A stretch of 64,000 bases of DNA, taken from assembly GCA_036250225.1 (NCBI GenBank), contig JAPZLL010000018.1, positions 1-64,000 of the forward strand. Direction: 5' to 3'. This document shows positions 29,906 to 40,714 of the stretch, piece by piece. Both the position numbers and the translations under genes were made by a program. The notes below the pieces were generated by a model. The model was not told where the DNA came from and ran no database searches. It worked only from the letters and a program-made list of their open reading frames with translations. This DNA is from Cercophora sp. LCS_1 (taxonomy: Eukaryota > Ascomycota > Sordariomycetes > Sordariales > Lasiosphaeriaceae). The first letter of the stretch is position 1. Each line of letters begins with the position of its first letter.

Positions 29906-32674
29906 TCAGACGATGACTATCTCGACCGTCTCCGTGCTCCCTGGAAAGAGCTCCGACCTTGAGAAAACGTTGTCGGATAAGTTCTGGATCTTCTGAAGAC
30001 TGTCATAGAGTTCTTTCCAGCCCATTGGGTATATTTGGGAACGGATCCTGAACTGACCCGGGTAATGTTGATCTGTGTGCCAACGCAGACACCTCGCGGG
30101 GTTCCTCATCGTGTACCACGTCTCGAGTTGAGAAGTGTATCCGGGTCCCCCGTCCACCGGCATGCCCGAACTCCCTAGATCGTTCATCACTCGTCGCATC
30201 ACCTCCTCCTCCGAAAGACCGGGCTCTAGCACAGTGTTGTTTCTCAACCCGTCCAGGTCACGACAAAATGCTGTGATAACACGGAGCAGAGACCCTGTCC
30301 GCAAGGTACGAGGGAACCGGTCCAGAGCATCCCGAACCTCTTGAACCTCGCTGCTAACGGACTCGAACAGAGTTTTAAGCGTCGCATACTTCTTTTCCCA
30401 CTTCGAGTCGTTTGCAACCTTGCCGGCGCAACGAGTCATGAAAATATTTGTAAATTGCCTCTCGATCTCTCGTTGATAAATCCAGCGTTGCATGAACATC
30501 GGACGTATTTCCGTGTACGTAACCCTGCCCAGGGTATTCGGTGCTGTGGGTGGCTCTTGACCGCGTGAACGGCCACCGCGGAGGTGCAATGTCTCGCCTG
30601 GGTCTATTCCCGGACGTGGGAGTTTGCTCCTTCTCTCTTCTTCCTCACCGAGGGGGGAGCTGGTAAATATGAGGACAGGTTCCCACCCAGCCGTTGAGTT
30701 TTCGAGATAAAATTCATCTTCAAAGATAACAACCCCGACGGCGCAAGTACACAGGAGCCTAAAACAACGCCTCTGGTTCGTTGGCGGGATATGTTGGACG
30801 GCTCTCAGGTGCAGAAGGTTGTCATAACCACGAATAGAGGCAACGATGTCCCCCTCCTCCAGTGGGTAGTGACTGCTGAATGCCAAAAAGGAGCACACGT
30901 CAGGTCGTAGTTGGGAGGTCCACCTCGAAGAGTCTCCCAAGCGTTCCATTTTCACAACTTCTGCGTCTGGGACTTTTAGGAATTCGGTTACCTCGGAAAT
31001 TAGTGCTCCCGTTTCATCATGAACTTGGACGCGCGTCTTTGATTCCTCCCCAGGGGTGTGCATCTGGGGCTGTAGTCTGAGAAAGACGATCGCCTCAGAT
31101 GGTTTGGCCGGGTGTGTCAGTGGTCTGACCGCCCTAAGCGACAAAGCCTTACTCATCGACCAAAGAGATAGCTTCTCCCATGAGGTGGTATTGGATGGCG
31201 CCGTTCGCGAATCCCAATCCGGGACCCAACTCGGGACTCGATCCAACCCTGGCCGTTCCCTCCTGGAATTTGCAGCTCGAAAGACCTGGTCAGCACAGCC
31301 GTGCTGGAGTAAGAACCAAGCGGTTCCGATGAGTATCTAGCGTGTAGGTTTGGTGTATTCGGCCGTCAGAGCCCCGGTTACCGCCTCATTCCCGAGTCCG
31401 AGGAGCCCAAAAATCTTGTCTCGAGGGTCAGCAGAGAGACAAGTTGAGGTCGACGCCAATAACTCGACAAACTCCTCAGTGGTTCGTTTGCGGTATTTGT
31501 TGACGGCATGGTCTAGCCAGCTGGGGAGCCAATCTTCAGTTCCGAACTCGTGTTGAAGCCGCTGTAGAGCGAAGAACGACCACGGAAGCTTCCGCGAGCC
31601 ACACACCACCCATGCTTCCAAGGCTAGGGCGACCTCCTGGATGACCCAAAGACGAGAGAAATAGGACCGTGAAAAGAAGTCACGAAGAACCATTTCCTCC
31701 CGGTCTGAGAAGCGCAATTGGTCACCTTTACGACCAAGTTCGGCTATGAGGTCCAATGCTTGCTCCCCAGTGTCGACGCCGTTGTAACCTGACTCTCCAA
31801 CATACACAACAACGTAGCGAGCAAGCGAGTATATGCGACTCATGAGTCCAACCTGGTGCGATCGCTCCCAGTCTACCTCTTGGTGAATACAAACGGAGTC
31901 GACCCAAATCGTGATGGTTGCTTCGGGCTTCCTGAGCCTGCGCAAAGCCGCAGCGCAGTTCGCTGTGATGGGGAGTGGGGTTCCTGCCCGACCAACGAAC
32001 AGATAATCCTGGAATGAGGAGTCGCCTTTTTCATCAGCCCATGTGTAGGACAGGGCGTCGTACACAGGCCCGGTTTCCAGGTCCGATACCTCTAGCATGC
32101 CGTGTAAAGGATCGCCCGGATCGCCCCTTGATAAACGTAACAGGCGTATCTTGCTTCCAGATAAGGCGAGTCCGCCATAAATAGTGGACAATGAAGTGTT
32201 CTGATAGGATATTGTCAGATCACAGTCGACTCAAAAAATAGCTGCTTCCTGGAGCAAGCTAGCACTTACACTGGCATCGCACGACTGCACTCCCGGTTCA
32301 TCCTTTCGGTCGTCCAGCGTGTCTTCTTCATTACTGAACTTACTGAAAGGTTCCTTTCCGTCGTTCAACACGCTGTTCCCTCCGATTCCTTCCTCCTCGT
32401 CTGAAAGGGTCGCGTCGCTTGACATGTAGTCCGTAAGGACCTCCTGGACTCGCTCGCTGAACTCAGAGGTCGCGGAGTACTTGAGTGAAGCTGGCCATGT
32501 CAACTTTGAATGCAGTGTGGATGTTGGAATTGCGGGCAACGACGGTCTCTGAAGTCTCCCGATCGTGGGCGACTCTGCCCCGAAGTCGAAAACTGAGCCA
32601 CAGCTGTAGCACATAAGGAAGCCTCCTCTGCTAGACGCATCCGGTCTGGTGCAATCCGGTTGATGCCACGACAT
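29906..32674 (-). pseudogene. HET-domain protein, complete except for one in-frame TAG
   Basis: Exon 1 is 32674-32270 (135 residues, starts MSWHQPDC, contains CYSCGSVFDFG and an acidic tail); a 69-nt intron (GTAAGT..CTGAC..TATCAG) leads to exon 2, 32200-29906. The HET domain is complete: YDALSYTWADE, IWVDSVCIHQEVDWE, FFSRSYFSRLWVIQEVALA and CLSADPRDKIFGLLGL. At 31339-31337 a TAG interrupts the frame at about residue 423, right after TAEYTKPTR; reading goes on in the same frame with ILIGTAWFLLQHG and VPSWVPDWDS for about 475 more residues. CAG to TAG is the simplest origin. No GT..AG intron removes the stop without deleting conserved sequence. A truncated HET-only protein would still contain the domain that triggers cell death. 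The start could also be an upstream in-frame ATG at 32815. Confidence 0.75.
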
Positions 32675-33120
32675 GTTCGACGACCTGACACAGGTTGCAA
32701 TTGTGTGGTGGTGAGTCCAAGGGTGAGGGGTGGAAGGGCGGGTTGAAGGCAACCAGGCTCTCAAGTGAGGGGTTTTTGTCCACAGCCCAAAGGTGGCTGT
32801 GCACACCCCATTCATGTGCGACAGGATGGTGACACAGAATGGGTCTTCCAATGAACGACCGGACGCGGAAAATCAGTGAGGAATGGGATGATCAGTACTT
32901 TGGCCCCAGTCTGAGCAAGGCTTGGAGTGGGCTTTGACATATAATCAGCAGGTAGTCAGAAATGACCCACCCTAGAAACATTGGGAACAGACTATTGGGG
33001 AAACACCTTTCAACTGCTCGAGCTGTATTCATCACCCAGCATCTCTACCTAGGAAGGTAAACTTATCTATCTGTAGCGGTAACTACCTTGTAAGTTAGAA
33101 TTACGTAATGAACCTTGATA
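32675..33120. other. Short intergenic region
   Basis: Lies between the HET gene start and the 3' end of the transporter gene. No further gene is seen. Confidence 0.4.
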
Positions 33121-34617
33121 TCATGGCTTCCACCTGAACGCAGGGTGCTTCCAGTCCAAGTCCTGAACCTCATCTGCCGTCAGACTCTGCCCCGCCTCCT
33201 CCTCCCTGTCAGCCCGCTGATCCCTTGCCCTGTTATCACGCTTCATCCAGACCAAGGTGGCCGAGCTGATGAGCAGTAACGTTGTTGACGTCGCAAGATT
33301 CAGCCCATTTCCAATAGGGAAATGCGGCGCATCCCACTGCAAAAAGGCCCATGTGCCCACAAGTCCACCAAGGTGAGCAAACAGCGAGTTCATACCAATA
33401 GCAGCGCTGCGAGCCGTATCCGACACAACATTGGCCGAGACCTGGGCATTCGTCAAGGCGCCCAGCGTAAACGAGCTGGAAGCAAGAAACGTGGCCGCAT
33501 ATCGAACCTTCGGATCCCTCGACCCCAGAAACATGGCATACCCAGCCATGACCAGCGGTGCCGAAGCCACGATGAACACCTGGCGCCGATCAACTTTCCA
33601 GCTGATCCACGACAGCCCAACGGTCAGCACCACACCAACCAGATACGGAGGCGCGGTATATAGCTGCTGTCTCACCACCGTCTCGGTCGGATAAATCGTC
33701 CTGACAATCGTCGGCAGGAAAAACGCAAGCGCCTGCACCGTGATGGCATCAAACAAAAACACCACCGCCGTGCTCATGGTCACCGGGTTGGCAATCCCAC
33801 GCATGAACCGCACCCGATTCATCTTATCCACGAGCGGCGACGCCCCCGTCGAATGCACCGCGCGCTCAGCCCTCAACCGCTCAACAGCAAGCTCCCTCTC
33901 CTCAGCCGTCAACCACCTTGCCGTCTCCGGTCCATTCGGCAACACCGCAAACGCGATAAGCGCCAACCCCATCGTCACGATCCCCTCCACCAAGAAAATC
34001 ATCCTCCACGAAGTGACGCTCCCAATCCTCGGCAGTCCCAAGATCGCACCAGCCAACAACCCGCCAAACGCACCAGCCAACGGCGCCGTCACAATGTACA
34101 ACGATATCCGAAACGTCAATTCCGCCCTCCGATACCACCTCGACAAATAATACGCACTGCCAGGCAACATCCCCGCCTCAAACACACCCAGCAGGAACCG
34201 AATTGCGCCCGCCTGCGGCACAGTATGGATAAACGCCGTTGAAATGGAACAGACACCAAATAAGAATGCTGTCGACGGTAAAAACCACCCCGGCCCAATG
34301 GCCTTGCAGAGTGCCACGGCCGGCAGTTCGAAGACGATGTAGCCGATGTAAAAGGCCGAGAGGATCATGTTGTAGTCGTAGCCGACCATGCCGAGGTCGG
34401 TGTCCATGCCGGCGATTTTGGCGTTGCCGATGTTGGTGCGGTCGATAAAGTTCATGAGGTACAGGAGCATGACCATGGGGATGAGGCAGAGGTCGATTTT
34501 GGTGCGGAGGCGGCGCTCGGCGGGGGAGGTAGGTGTGGTTTTGGGACGGGGTGCGGGGGAGAGGTCTGGGGAGCGGGAGGGGGTTATGCTCCCTGTTGGA
34601 CCTTTTTGGTCGAGCAT
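33121..34617 (-). CDS. MFS transporter, anion:cation symporter (allantoate permease-like) family
   Basis: A single exon of 498 residues from the ATG at 34617. Twelve hydrophobic helices are visible in two sets of six with a cytosolic loop around GPETARWLTAEERELA. LYLMNFIDRTNIGNAKIAGM is the ACS-family signature at helix 1, followed by LSAFYIGYIVFELPAV in helix 2. This family (Dal5, Tna1, Vht1 and relatives) imports organic anions such as allantoate, nicotinate, biotin or pantothenate across the plasma membrane. The substrate cannot be told from sequence. The C-terminus is a short hydrophilic tail. It lies 4.4 kb from the UstYa-like genes with a HET gene between, so a role in peptide export is unlikely by family. 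Confidence 0.88.
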   Translation of the reverse strand: MLDQKGPTGSITPSRSPDLSPAPRPKTTPTSPAERRLRTKIDLCLIPMVMLLYLMNFIDRTNIGNAKIAGMDTDLGMVGYDYNMILSAFYIGYIVFELPAVALCKAIGPGWFLPSTAFLFGVCSISTAFIHTVPQAGAIRFLLGVFEAGMLPGSAYYLSRWYRRAELTFRISLYIVTAPLAGAFGGLLAGAILGLPRIGSVTSWRMIFLVEGIVTMGLALIAFAVLPNGPETARWLTAEERELAVERLRAERAVHSTGASPLVDKMNRVRFMRGIANPVTMSTAVVFLFDAITVQALAFFLPTIVRTIYPTETVVRQQLYTAPPYLVGVVLTVGLSWISWKVDRRQVFIVASAPLVMAGYAMFLGSRDPKVRYAATFLASSSFTLGALTNAQVSANVVSDTARSAAIGMNSLFAHLGGLVGTWAFLQWDAPHFPIGNGLNLATSTTLLLISSATLVWMKRDNRARDQRADREEEAGQSLTADEVQDLDWKHPAFRWKP

Positions 34618-35267
34618 TTTCGTTGTGACACTGTGGAGATGAATCCAGATGAGAGTGTGAATGGGGGTGATGAGAGAACGGTGAGAATGATGGATGGATG
34701 AATGGTTTGGCAATAATGAGATGAGACGGAGGGATCACTGCCCATATATTGGCAACAGACGTGCTGTGACCGCCGACTGCCGGACATGGCGCTGTAAGGA
34801 CGAGCTGAACGGCCCAGACCGCCAGTCGGGAGGTACTGGCAATATTGACGGATGCATCTGATTGGCATGAGGGCTGTTGATCGGCGGTTGAGAGTCCCGA
34901 CGCCCATGCACGCCAAGGCGCCAAGGCTGGGGATCTCCGATGGCATCAAATCAAGCATTGAAGCGGTCTCGGGTGGCGTTTCCGTTGCTGGGATGTTTCT
35001 GAGCTATTCCCAAAATAATCATGTGTTTGTCAATGCCAACCTCTCAGACCCTTGAGGTCATGTGCTGGATGGTGACGAGGAAACGGAGACAATTTCCAGT
35101 CGTCGCTGTTTGCCAAGTTGAAGCATCGGGATGTACAGTTGTGAGCCGAGCCGCTCGAGTACAGTTTTGGTTGCAATGCTGCTTACTGATGACCATGGTA
35201 AGGGTAGTATTTTTATTGCAAACCAGCTCAAGTATCCCGCCTTGCACAAGATCCGTGGTAAGATTCA
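34618..35267. other. Intergenic region
   Basis: Contains the promoter of the transporter and the 3' flank of the next gene. Short frames without motif only. Confidence 0.4.
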
Positions 35268-36938
35268 TCACACCGACGCCGTTGCTGCTTCTACCCCCTC
35301 TTTTTGTGACAGCAAGATCTCAAGCGCTGAAACATTCTGGTCCAGCTTCTGCTGGAGAGTCTTCTTGGTTTCTTCCGCCTCAACCGGTACAGTCTTCATG
35401 AATTCCTCCCAGCGCTCGCTTCTCGCCTTGCACACCTCGATTCGCTGTATCAAGTTGCCCAACTGTTTTGTCAGATCGAGTGCCGACTCTTTCATCGTTT
35501 CGCCATCATCAGGCAGCGGGTTCTGCCCAGGGAACCAGCGCTCTGCGTCAAGCCGAGCACCCTCGAGGGCCCTCTCGGCGAACAGGACACCCTTTTGGCC
35601 TATTTCTAACTCCACCTGCAGCTCGACGCGACGTTCCTCGTCAACATCTGGCTCCTTGAGATTTTGTTCAATCTTTCTCAAACGACGGCGCTGATCCCAA
35701 AACTCCTCGTCGAGTTTGCGGATCTCCCTGAAGATGAGCTCGTGGCGGGTTGCAGATGTTGCTCCCTCGTGAATTCTCTCCAATTCTCGTAGTTCTTCCT
35801 CCTTTTCCTCAATGGTTCCTTCGACGAGGAATACTTCCCAGCGTGCAGTCCACTGCTTCTCCAGCGTTTCGGCATCTTCCAGCTTTTTCCTAGCTTCCTC
35901 CAGGCCACGGGTTTTCAGCGACCCCAAAGTATCCTGGCACATTTCAATGTCCCCGCGGGAGCCAGCAATCTTCTCTTCGATCTCCATGGCGACAACGGCC
36001 CTGCGTTGGTCGACTTGGAAGGCGTCCCCATCAAAGTCCTTGCCGGGCCAGCCATGCTTGCGGTAGAGCGGAACGACGATGGTTCGATCCCACAAAGCTT
36101 CATCGGTGCACTCGCCACAACCGGGTATTTCGGTGAAATCATTATACCACCGGATCATGTCGCGTAGAACCTTGGCTGTCCGCCGACCGTCGAACTCGTC
36201 GAACGCCCTGGGTTCTCCTGGGTACTCCTCCTCTTCTTCTTCCTCCTCTTCGTCCTCCTCCTCATCATTATCGTCCTCACCATTATCATCCTCGTCGCCT
36301 TTTTCGTCCCCTTCTTCATCCTCCCCCTCTACTTTTGGATTTTCGCCCTCTCCTTGTTCACACCCACCACTTTCTTTTCCACCATTACCCTCTCCACCCT
36401 CTTCCTTCCTCTCACCCTCCTCGTCCTCATCATCACTCTCGGCCCACCTCTGGTCAATGTTCGGATCCGTGCTCCCGCCACTCTCCTGATCAAACATGCC
36501 AATGATATCCTCCCTCGCATCATACACCAAACAAGTCCCATGATTGCCCAAAGTACTCAGCGCCGTCTGCCACCCCCTCAGCCACTTACCCTCGTTCCCG
36601 TTGGCATAGTAAAACGGATCACGCCCCTGCCTCACGTCATCCTCGTCGCGGTAATCACTGAAATAACTCCCCTGGAAAAAGCCCGTGTATTCACTCGGTG
36701 CCTTGATGTATGGTAATACGCTATACAGGTAGATGATGCAGTTGTCGATACCGAGGAAGCGGTATAGTGGGATGAGATGATCGATGTTGTGTGGGCCGAG
36801 TTGGATCCAGGCGGGGTGTTGGAAGTAGCGCATGCGGAGGAGGTTGTTGTAGACTTTTAAGAGGCCAGAAGCGACGGCGTCGAGGCGGGTTTTGGTGTCA
36901 TTGTCGAGGGAGGCGGTTATTTCTGCGATGGTTGCCAT
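35268..36938 (-). CDS. Hypothetical protein with acidic stretch and coiled coils
   Basis: A single exon of 556 residues from the ATG at 36938 (MATIAEITASLDND). The N-terminal 150 residues are folded-looking and end in GTCLVYDAREDIIGMFD. Then follows a long, extremely acidic low-complexity segment (runs of Glu and Asp, about residues 165-235). The C-terminal half is helical with heptad patterns, for example KTRGLEEARKKLEDAETLEK. No signal peptide, membrane segment or catalytic motif is visible. The family is not recognised. Acidic-plus-coiled-coil proteins often bind chromatin or RNA, but that is only composition. Confidence 0.7.
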   Translation of the reverse strand: MATIAEITASLDNDTKTRLDAVASGLLKVYNNLLRMRYFQHPAWIQLGPHNIDHLIPLYRFLGIDNCIIYLYSVLPYIKAPSEYTGFFQGSYFSDYRDEDDVRQGRDPFYYANGNEGKWLRGWQTALSTLGNHGTCLVYDAREDIIGMFDQESGGSTDPNIDQRWAESDDEDEEGERKEEGGEGNGGKESGGCEQGEGENPKVEGEDEEGDEKGDEDDNGEDDNDEEEDEEEEEEEEEYPGEPRAFDEFDGRRTAKVLRDMIRWYNDFTEIPGCGECTDEALWDRTIVVPLYRKHGWPGKDFDGDAFQVDQRRAVVAMEIEEKIAGSRGDIEMCQDTLGSLKTRGLEEARKKLEDAETLEKQWTARWEVFLVEGTIEEKEEELRELERIHEGATSATRHELIFREIRKLDEEFWDQRRRLRKIEQNLKEPDVDEERRVELQVELEIGQKGVLFAERALEGARLDAERWFPGQNPLPDDGETMKESALDLTKQLGNLIQRIEVCKARSERWEEFMKTVPVEAEETKKTLQQKLDQNVSALEILLSQKEGVEAATASV

Positions 36939-37363
36939 TTTTATATTTTTGTGGAACAAAGCGCAGTGATATCACAAGAGTTTGAAACAATGTTTGGGGG
37001 TTTTGGGTTGTTGGATTTGAGTTGCGAAGGCGGTAGGATGGAATGGGGTGAATGTCGATTTATATCCGTTCGTGCCGGGCGTGGTGGGTAGGTATTCAGC
37101 CGGAAGGATTCGGTTGCCTGCCAATCGTATCGGCGTTTCAGTGGCGCAGGGGTTGAGCCATGGACAAAGGAGTGATACCACTGAATCATCAAGTTCTGGT
37201 CGGCGTTCCAGTATCCCGGAGTTGTCAGTCATGTCGAGAACCAGTCGCTCGGGCTCTTCACCCGCCCACTACTCTGCCAGAGCAAACAATCCGCCCTGGA
37301 ATTCAACTGCCTCCTCGACAACCCCACCTCCGCAACCGCGAGGAATTGCAGGCTAAGTACCTC

Positions 37364-39182
37364 ATGAATAACATGTCCGCCGTATCCGACCACTTCTCCA
37401 TGGCCCACATTGAAGATACATCCGAAATCAAACACCTCACACGCAGTGACTTATTTCGTCTCGAGATCCGAGTCCCTTTTCCAATCTTTCCAGTGTCAAG
37501 CTTGAACAGGGCCATTTCACAATCCCAAGCATGTACATCCTCAAGGCGTTACGGCTTGCCAAAGAGGGCGAGAGTGAGGATGCTAGGGTTGCCAGGGAGG
37601 AGAAGCTGCATGAACGGCTGTTTAGGTGTTATCTCCACGATGCCCAATTTGACAAAGCACGCGGCATCTTGGAAAAGGTTTCGGATGACAACTTGAAAGC
37701 ATCTCTTCGCCGGGCCATGAAGATGATTTCTTCCTGGGGCGCAGACAATGCTGACCACCACCGGAAACTGGTCCTTGACCGGATGCCACGGTTCAAAGCC
37801 CATTTGTCCGTTTTTTTCCCCCGCTCCCAAACACTTAGCAAGAAAAGAATCACGTCACTCACGGATGCCGCAGGGACGATGTCGCAGAGTCCTACACCAT
37901 TGGCCACGACCAAGTGGAATCTCTGTTTGACAACGACTTGGAAAAGAGTTGCTCAGCCCAGGACTCTGTGTCGTTGATGTTTTGTGGCAGCGGCGATGCC
38001 CGGAACATTTATGAGACTATCTACGACATTTCGCGGAGGGAAAGGGGTCGAGGAAAGACCAGGACCGTCTGCAAAAACATCCACATCACAATGCTCGACC
38101 TGAAGCCCAGCTGCGATCGCGCGCGCACTCATCTTCTTCGACATGGCGGTCATGTATGTGACCCTCAAGGTCCACAAACCTCCGCCCCAAGGCATTGAGG
38201 ACGCACCGACCATCATGGCGTATCTCTTCGCTAGCCAGATCATCCCGCCTGAAGTGAACGAGAAGCTGCAGGCTCACATCGCGGGACTGATCTCAACACT
38301 TGAAACGGACGACGACCAAGTTTTCTCCTGGCTGTTTGTACCTCCGCATACTCGCCACGAAGTTGTGTACATTCTGAGGCGATGGAAAAAGCCCGACACT
38401 GCGAGGTACTACACAACGCCTGTTGTGAGACGCGGAGTGAAGGCACGCCAGGATCTCGTGAAGAGAAACATGCCGGCAGCATTTGGGCCCATGGATGGCG
38501 ACCCCAAAGGCTTCCAGAAGGAAAGGAAATGGTATGACGACCTGGCGGCTCTGCTGCCCTCCAAGCAATTTGCCGAACGGCGCGACCTTCCACTTGTCTC
38601 CCTGATGGAGAATTACCAACGAGGGTCGAAAGATGCCCTGGGGCAGCTTGCCGATCACATCGATGCGAACTGGGCCACCAACTGGACCCTTATCGACTTT
38701 GACCACATGCAGGACAACCTAGAGCTACCCGACGCGCTGGTTGAGCTACCGCCAGGCGTTGACCCTGACGTGGCCAAAGCCCCGCCTATTGACGAGGACT
38801 CTTTGCGGATTGCCGCAGCCCTTTTGAGGCAGCCTGGCAGTTCCGGAGGTATCGGCGCGCTTCAATCCGTGGCCAACTTTTTTGAGAGCGTTGCGGTGGC
38901 TGTAGTGACTCTGTCCCCTCGTCTCAAGATCGAGGCCTTCACCGGCGAGATGGCTGACACGTTGGATCAGATCCGATGGGGGTGCTTGGAGGCACGGGCA
39001 GAGCCTGCTGGAGGCATCGATCCGTCAACCTTTCCGCGTTTCTACGATCGTATTCACATGAGCAACATCCCGTGAGTCTGGCAGCCCGTTTCGTCGAACC
39101 GGCCGTGCGCTGACATTGTTATAGTGATTAAGTCGGAGGCCCGTTGACCGCCGCCATGTTTGGCCGCCCAGTGCTAAAATAG
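37364..39182 (+). pseudogene. DUF4470-containing (MYND-type) protein relic
   Basis: The family signature is split over frames. LYILKALRLAKEGESED near 37531 is in one frame, IGHDQVESLFDNDL and SLMFCGSGDARNIYETIYDIS (the DUF4470 core, LGSGDARN) near 37900-38010 in another. HITMLDLKP ends at about 38105, where one extra base shifts the frame; AAIARALIFFDMAVMYVTLK then continues to 39071. A 53-nt intron (39072-39124, GTGAGT..CGCTGAC..ATAG) leads to a last exon that reads Asp, then TAA at 39129-39131, then VGGPLTAAMFGRPVLK; the family has DYVGG here, so a Tyr codon became a stop. DUF4470 proteins often carry MYND zinc fingers; their function is unknown. At least two lesions are present. Confidence 0.65.
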
Positions 39183-39784
39183 CCTTGGTGTTGCGAGGAC
39201 CTGTTTTGGGACCTCGCACAGTCTCCACCATTCAAGCATGTTTTGACTGCTTATGATCTATGTGATCCGCCCCGTTCATTCACTTCTTTCCAACCTAGTT
39301 CCCGCCCTCAAGGCGGTTCTTGTGGTACGGACTATCTAGGTTGTTCCATGTCTAGCCCAATTATCAGTTCTTTGGCTCTTTGAGCCTATTAAATTCCGGT
39401 TGTGGTTGGAGGTTAGGGGTTCCCAGCTTGGATTGTGACAATGACCCAAATTAAAGACTGCTATCTCATGGTGTGGGATAGTACATAGTATACTAGCTAA
39501 TCCAAGGTGTAGTACGTTGTATCCTGGTTTCAAAACTGGGACGGTATTTAACATACTAGAATGTGGTATTCTAGCCCATAGTATATCGGTATACAGCAAA
39601 CCAGCCCAGAATATACTAGTGCATAATATCCTAGCTTAAAGAATACCAGTGTTGAATTGGTGGAAACGCACAACGCTACAAACAAAACGACAGAAGCAGC
39701 TTGCTGGTTGGCGCTAGCCTAAAGGGACGGAGGGCGAGCGTCAACTCTAAGATGGCAAAGACCAGATGATCCGGAAGATAATGC

Positions 39785-39817
39785 TAACGGTGTGATCTTC
39801 TCGATCTGGGCCAGATA
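39785..39817 (+). repeat. Left member of a 33-nt inverted pair
   Basis: TAACGGTGTGATCTTCTCGATCTGGGCCAGATA, reported here only by its key words GTGATCTTCTCGAT and GGGCCAGATA, matches the reverse complement of 40494-40525 with about three differences. The pair encloses about 680 nt without coding capacity, the layout of a small non-autonomous DNA transposon. Confidence 0.5.
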
Positions 39818-40171
39818 AGGGGGGGTGGGGGTCGACGTCAGAATCCGCCACGAAAACGCCTGAAAAGGTGGTTTCTGGGCCTTTCAAGCCTTTGTTTCGT
39901 AAAAAAGCCGTAGATTTCGTAATGTTGTAATACCATTGCTGGGCGCGGATTTCAAAGCCTATTTCACAAGCTTTTACTGCGTTTTTTTAATATACCCAGC
40001 CGTTTTTAAGCCTCAACTCGTCGTTTTTCTACCTCGATCTACTCAAATTCCCTCTGGTTCTGGGTCGTCAGATACACACAAAATAACTGGACTGTTAAAT
40101 GACTATAGGCGATACAGGGGGCAGCAGAAAGCTATTTAGGACTTATTCCAAAAACCACCTACAAACCCATA

Positions 40172-40215
40172 CGCGCACACACACATACACACACATACAC
40201 AAATATACATGCATG
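40172..40215. repeat. CA-rich microsatellite
   Basis: Imperfect run of CACACATACACA words ending in ATGCATGTATGTA. Confidence 0.6.
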
Positions 40216-40493
40216 TATGTACCCGTATAGGCTGCATCACTTATTGATGCAACTGCTTAAAATTGATGCCCTGTATCCCCTTGGCTATTTATAGATTGGT
40301 TGTATGTTCTTTGTAATATTGGACGAAGGCAGGGCAAGCGGATCTGGGCCCATTGCGCAACAACAGTAATTGTGAGCCGAGGGCCGAAGGAAGGTTGTTG
40401 ACGGCGTGGCGCCGGGGAGCCTACAGTACATCAATAGCCATGCAGCCACCCTGCAAGGCGCTTATGTGTGGAATTCCCTATCTGGTCAGAGAA

Positions 40494-40525
40494 TATCTGG
40501 CCCAAATCGAGAAGATCACGCCGTA
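40494..40525 (-). repeat. Right member of the inverted pair
   Basis: Contains TATCTGGCCCAAATCGAGAA followed by GATCACGCCGTA and is the reverse-complement partner of 39785-39817. Confidence 0.5.
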
Positions 40526-40714
40526 GAGGACACTATGGCAGAGTGTATCACAAACACGATAATGACAAAATTCAAAGCGCCGTGTTTCTGACAAAAGTAC
40601 GTAGATCCTTACTGATCTGACCAGGAATAATTACTGCTATCAGTTTCCTCCCACCATCTCGACTGCTCCTCTGTCATTCTTACATCTAAAGAGATAGCTA
40701 ACATGCTGATATTA

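Larger units (their letters stand above)
39183..40714. other. AT-rich gene-free region
   Basis: Low in GC, without supported genes. 39460-39660 has recurrent TACTAG/ATACTAG words. It contains a pair of inverted sequences and a CA-rich microsatellite described separately. It probably consists of old transposon debris. Confidence 0.5.

Noticed and set aside
36230..36470. Long Ser-rich plus-strand frame
   Set aside because: It is the complement of the Glu/Asp-rich tract of the gene at 35268.
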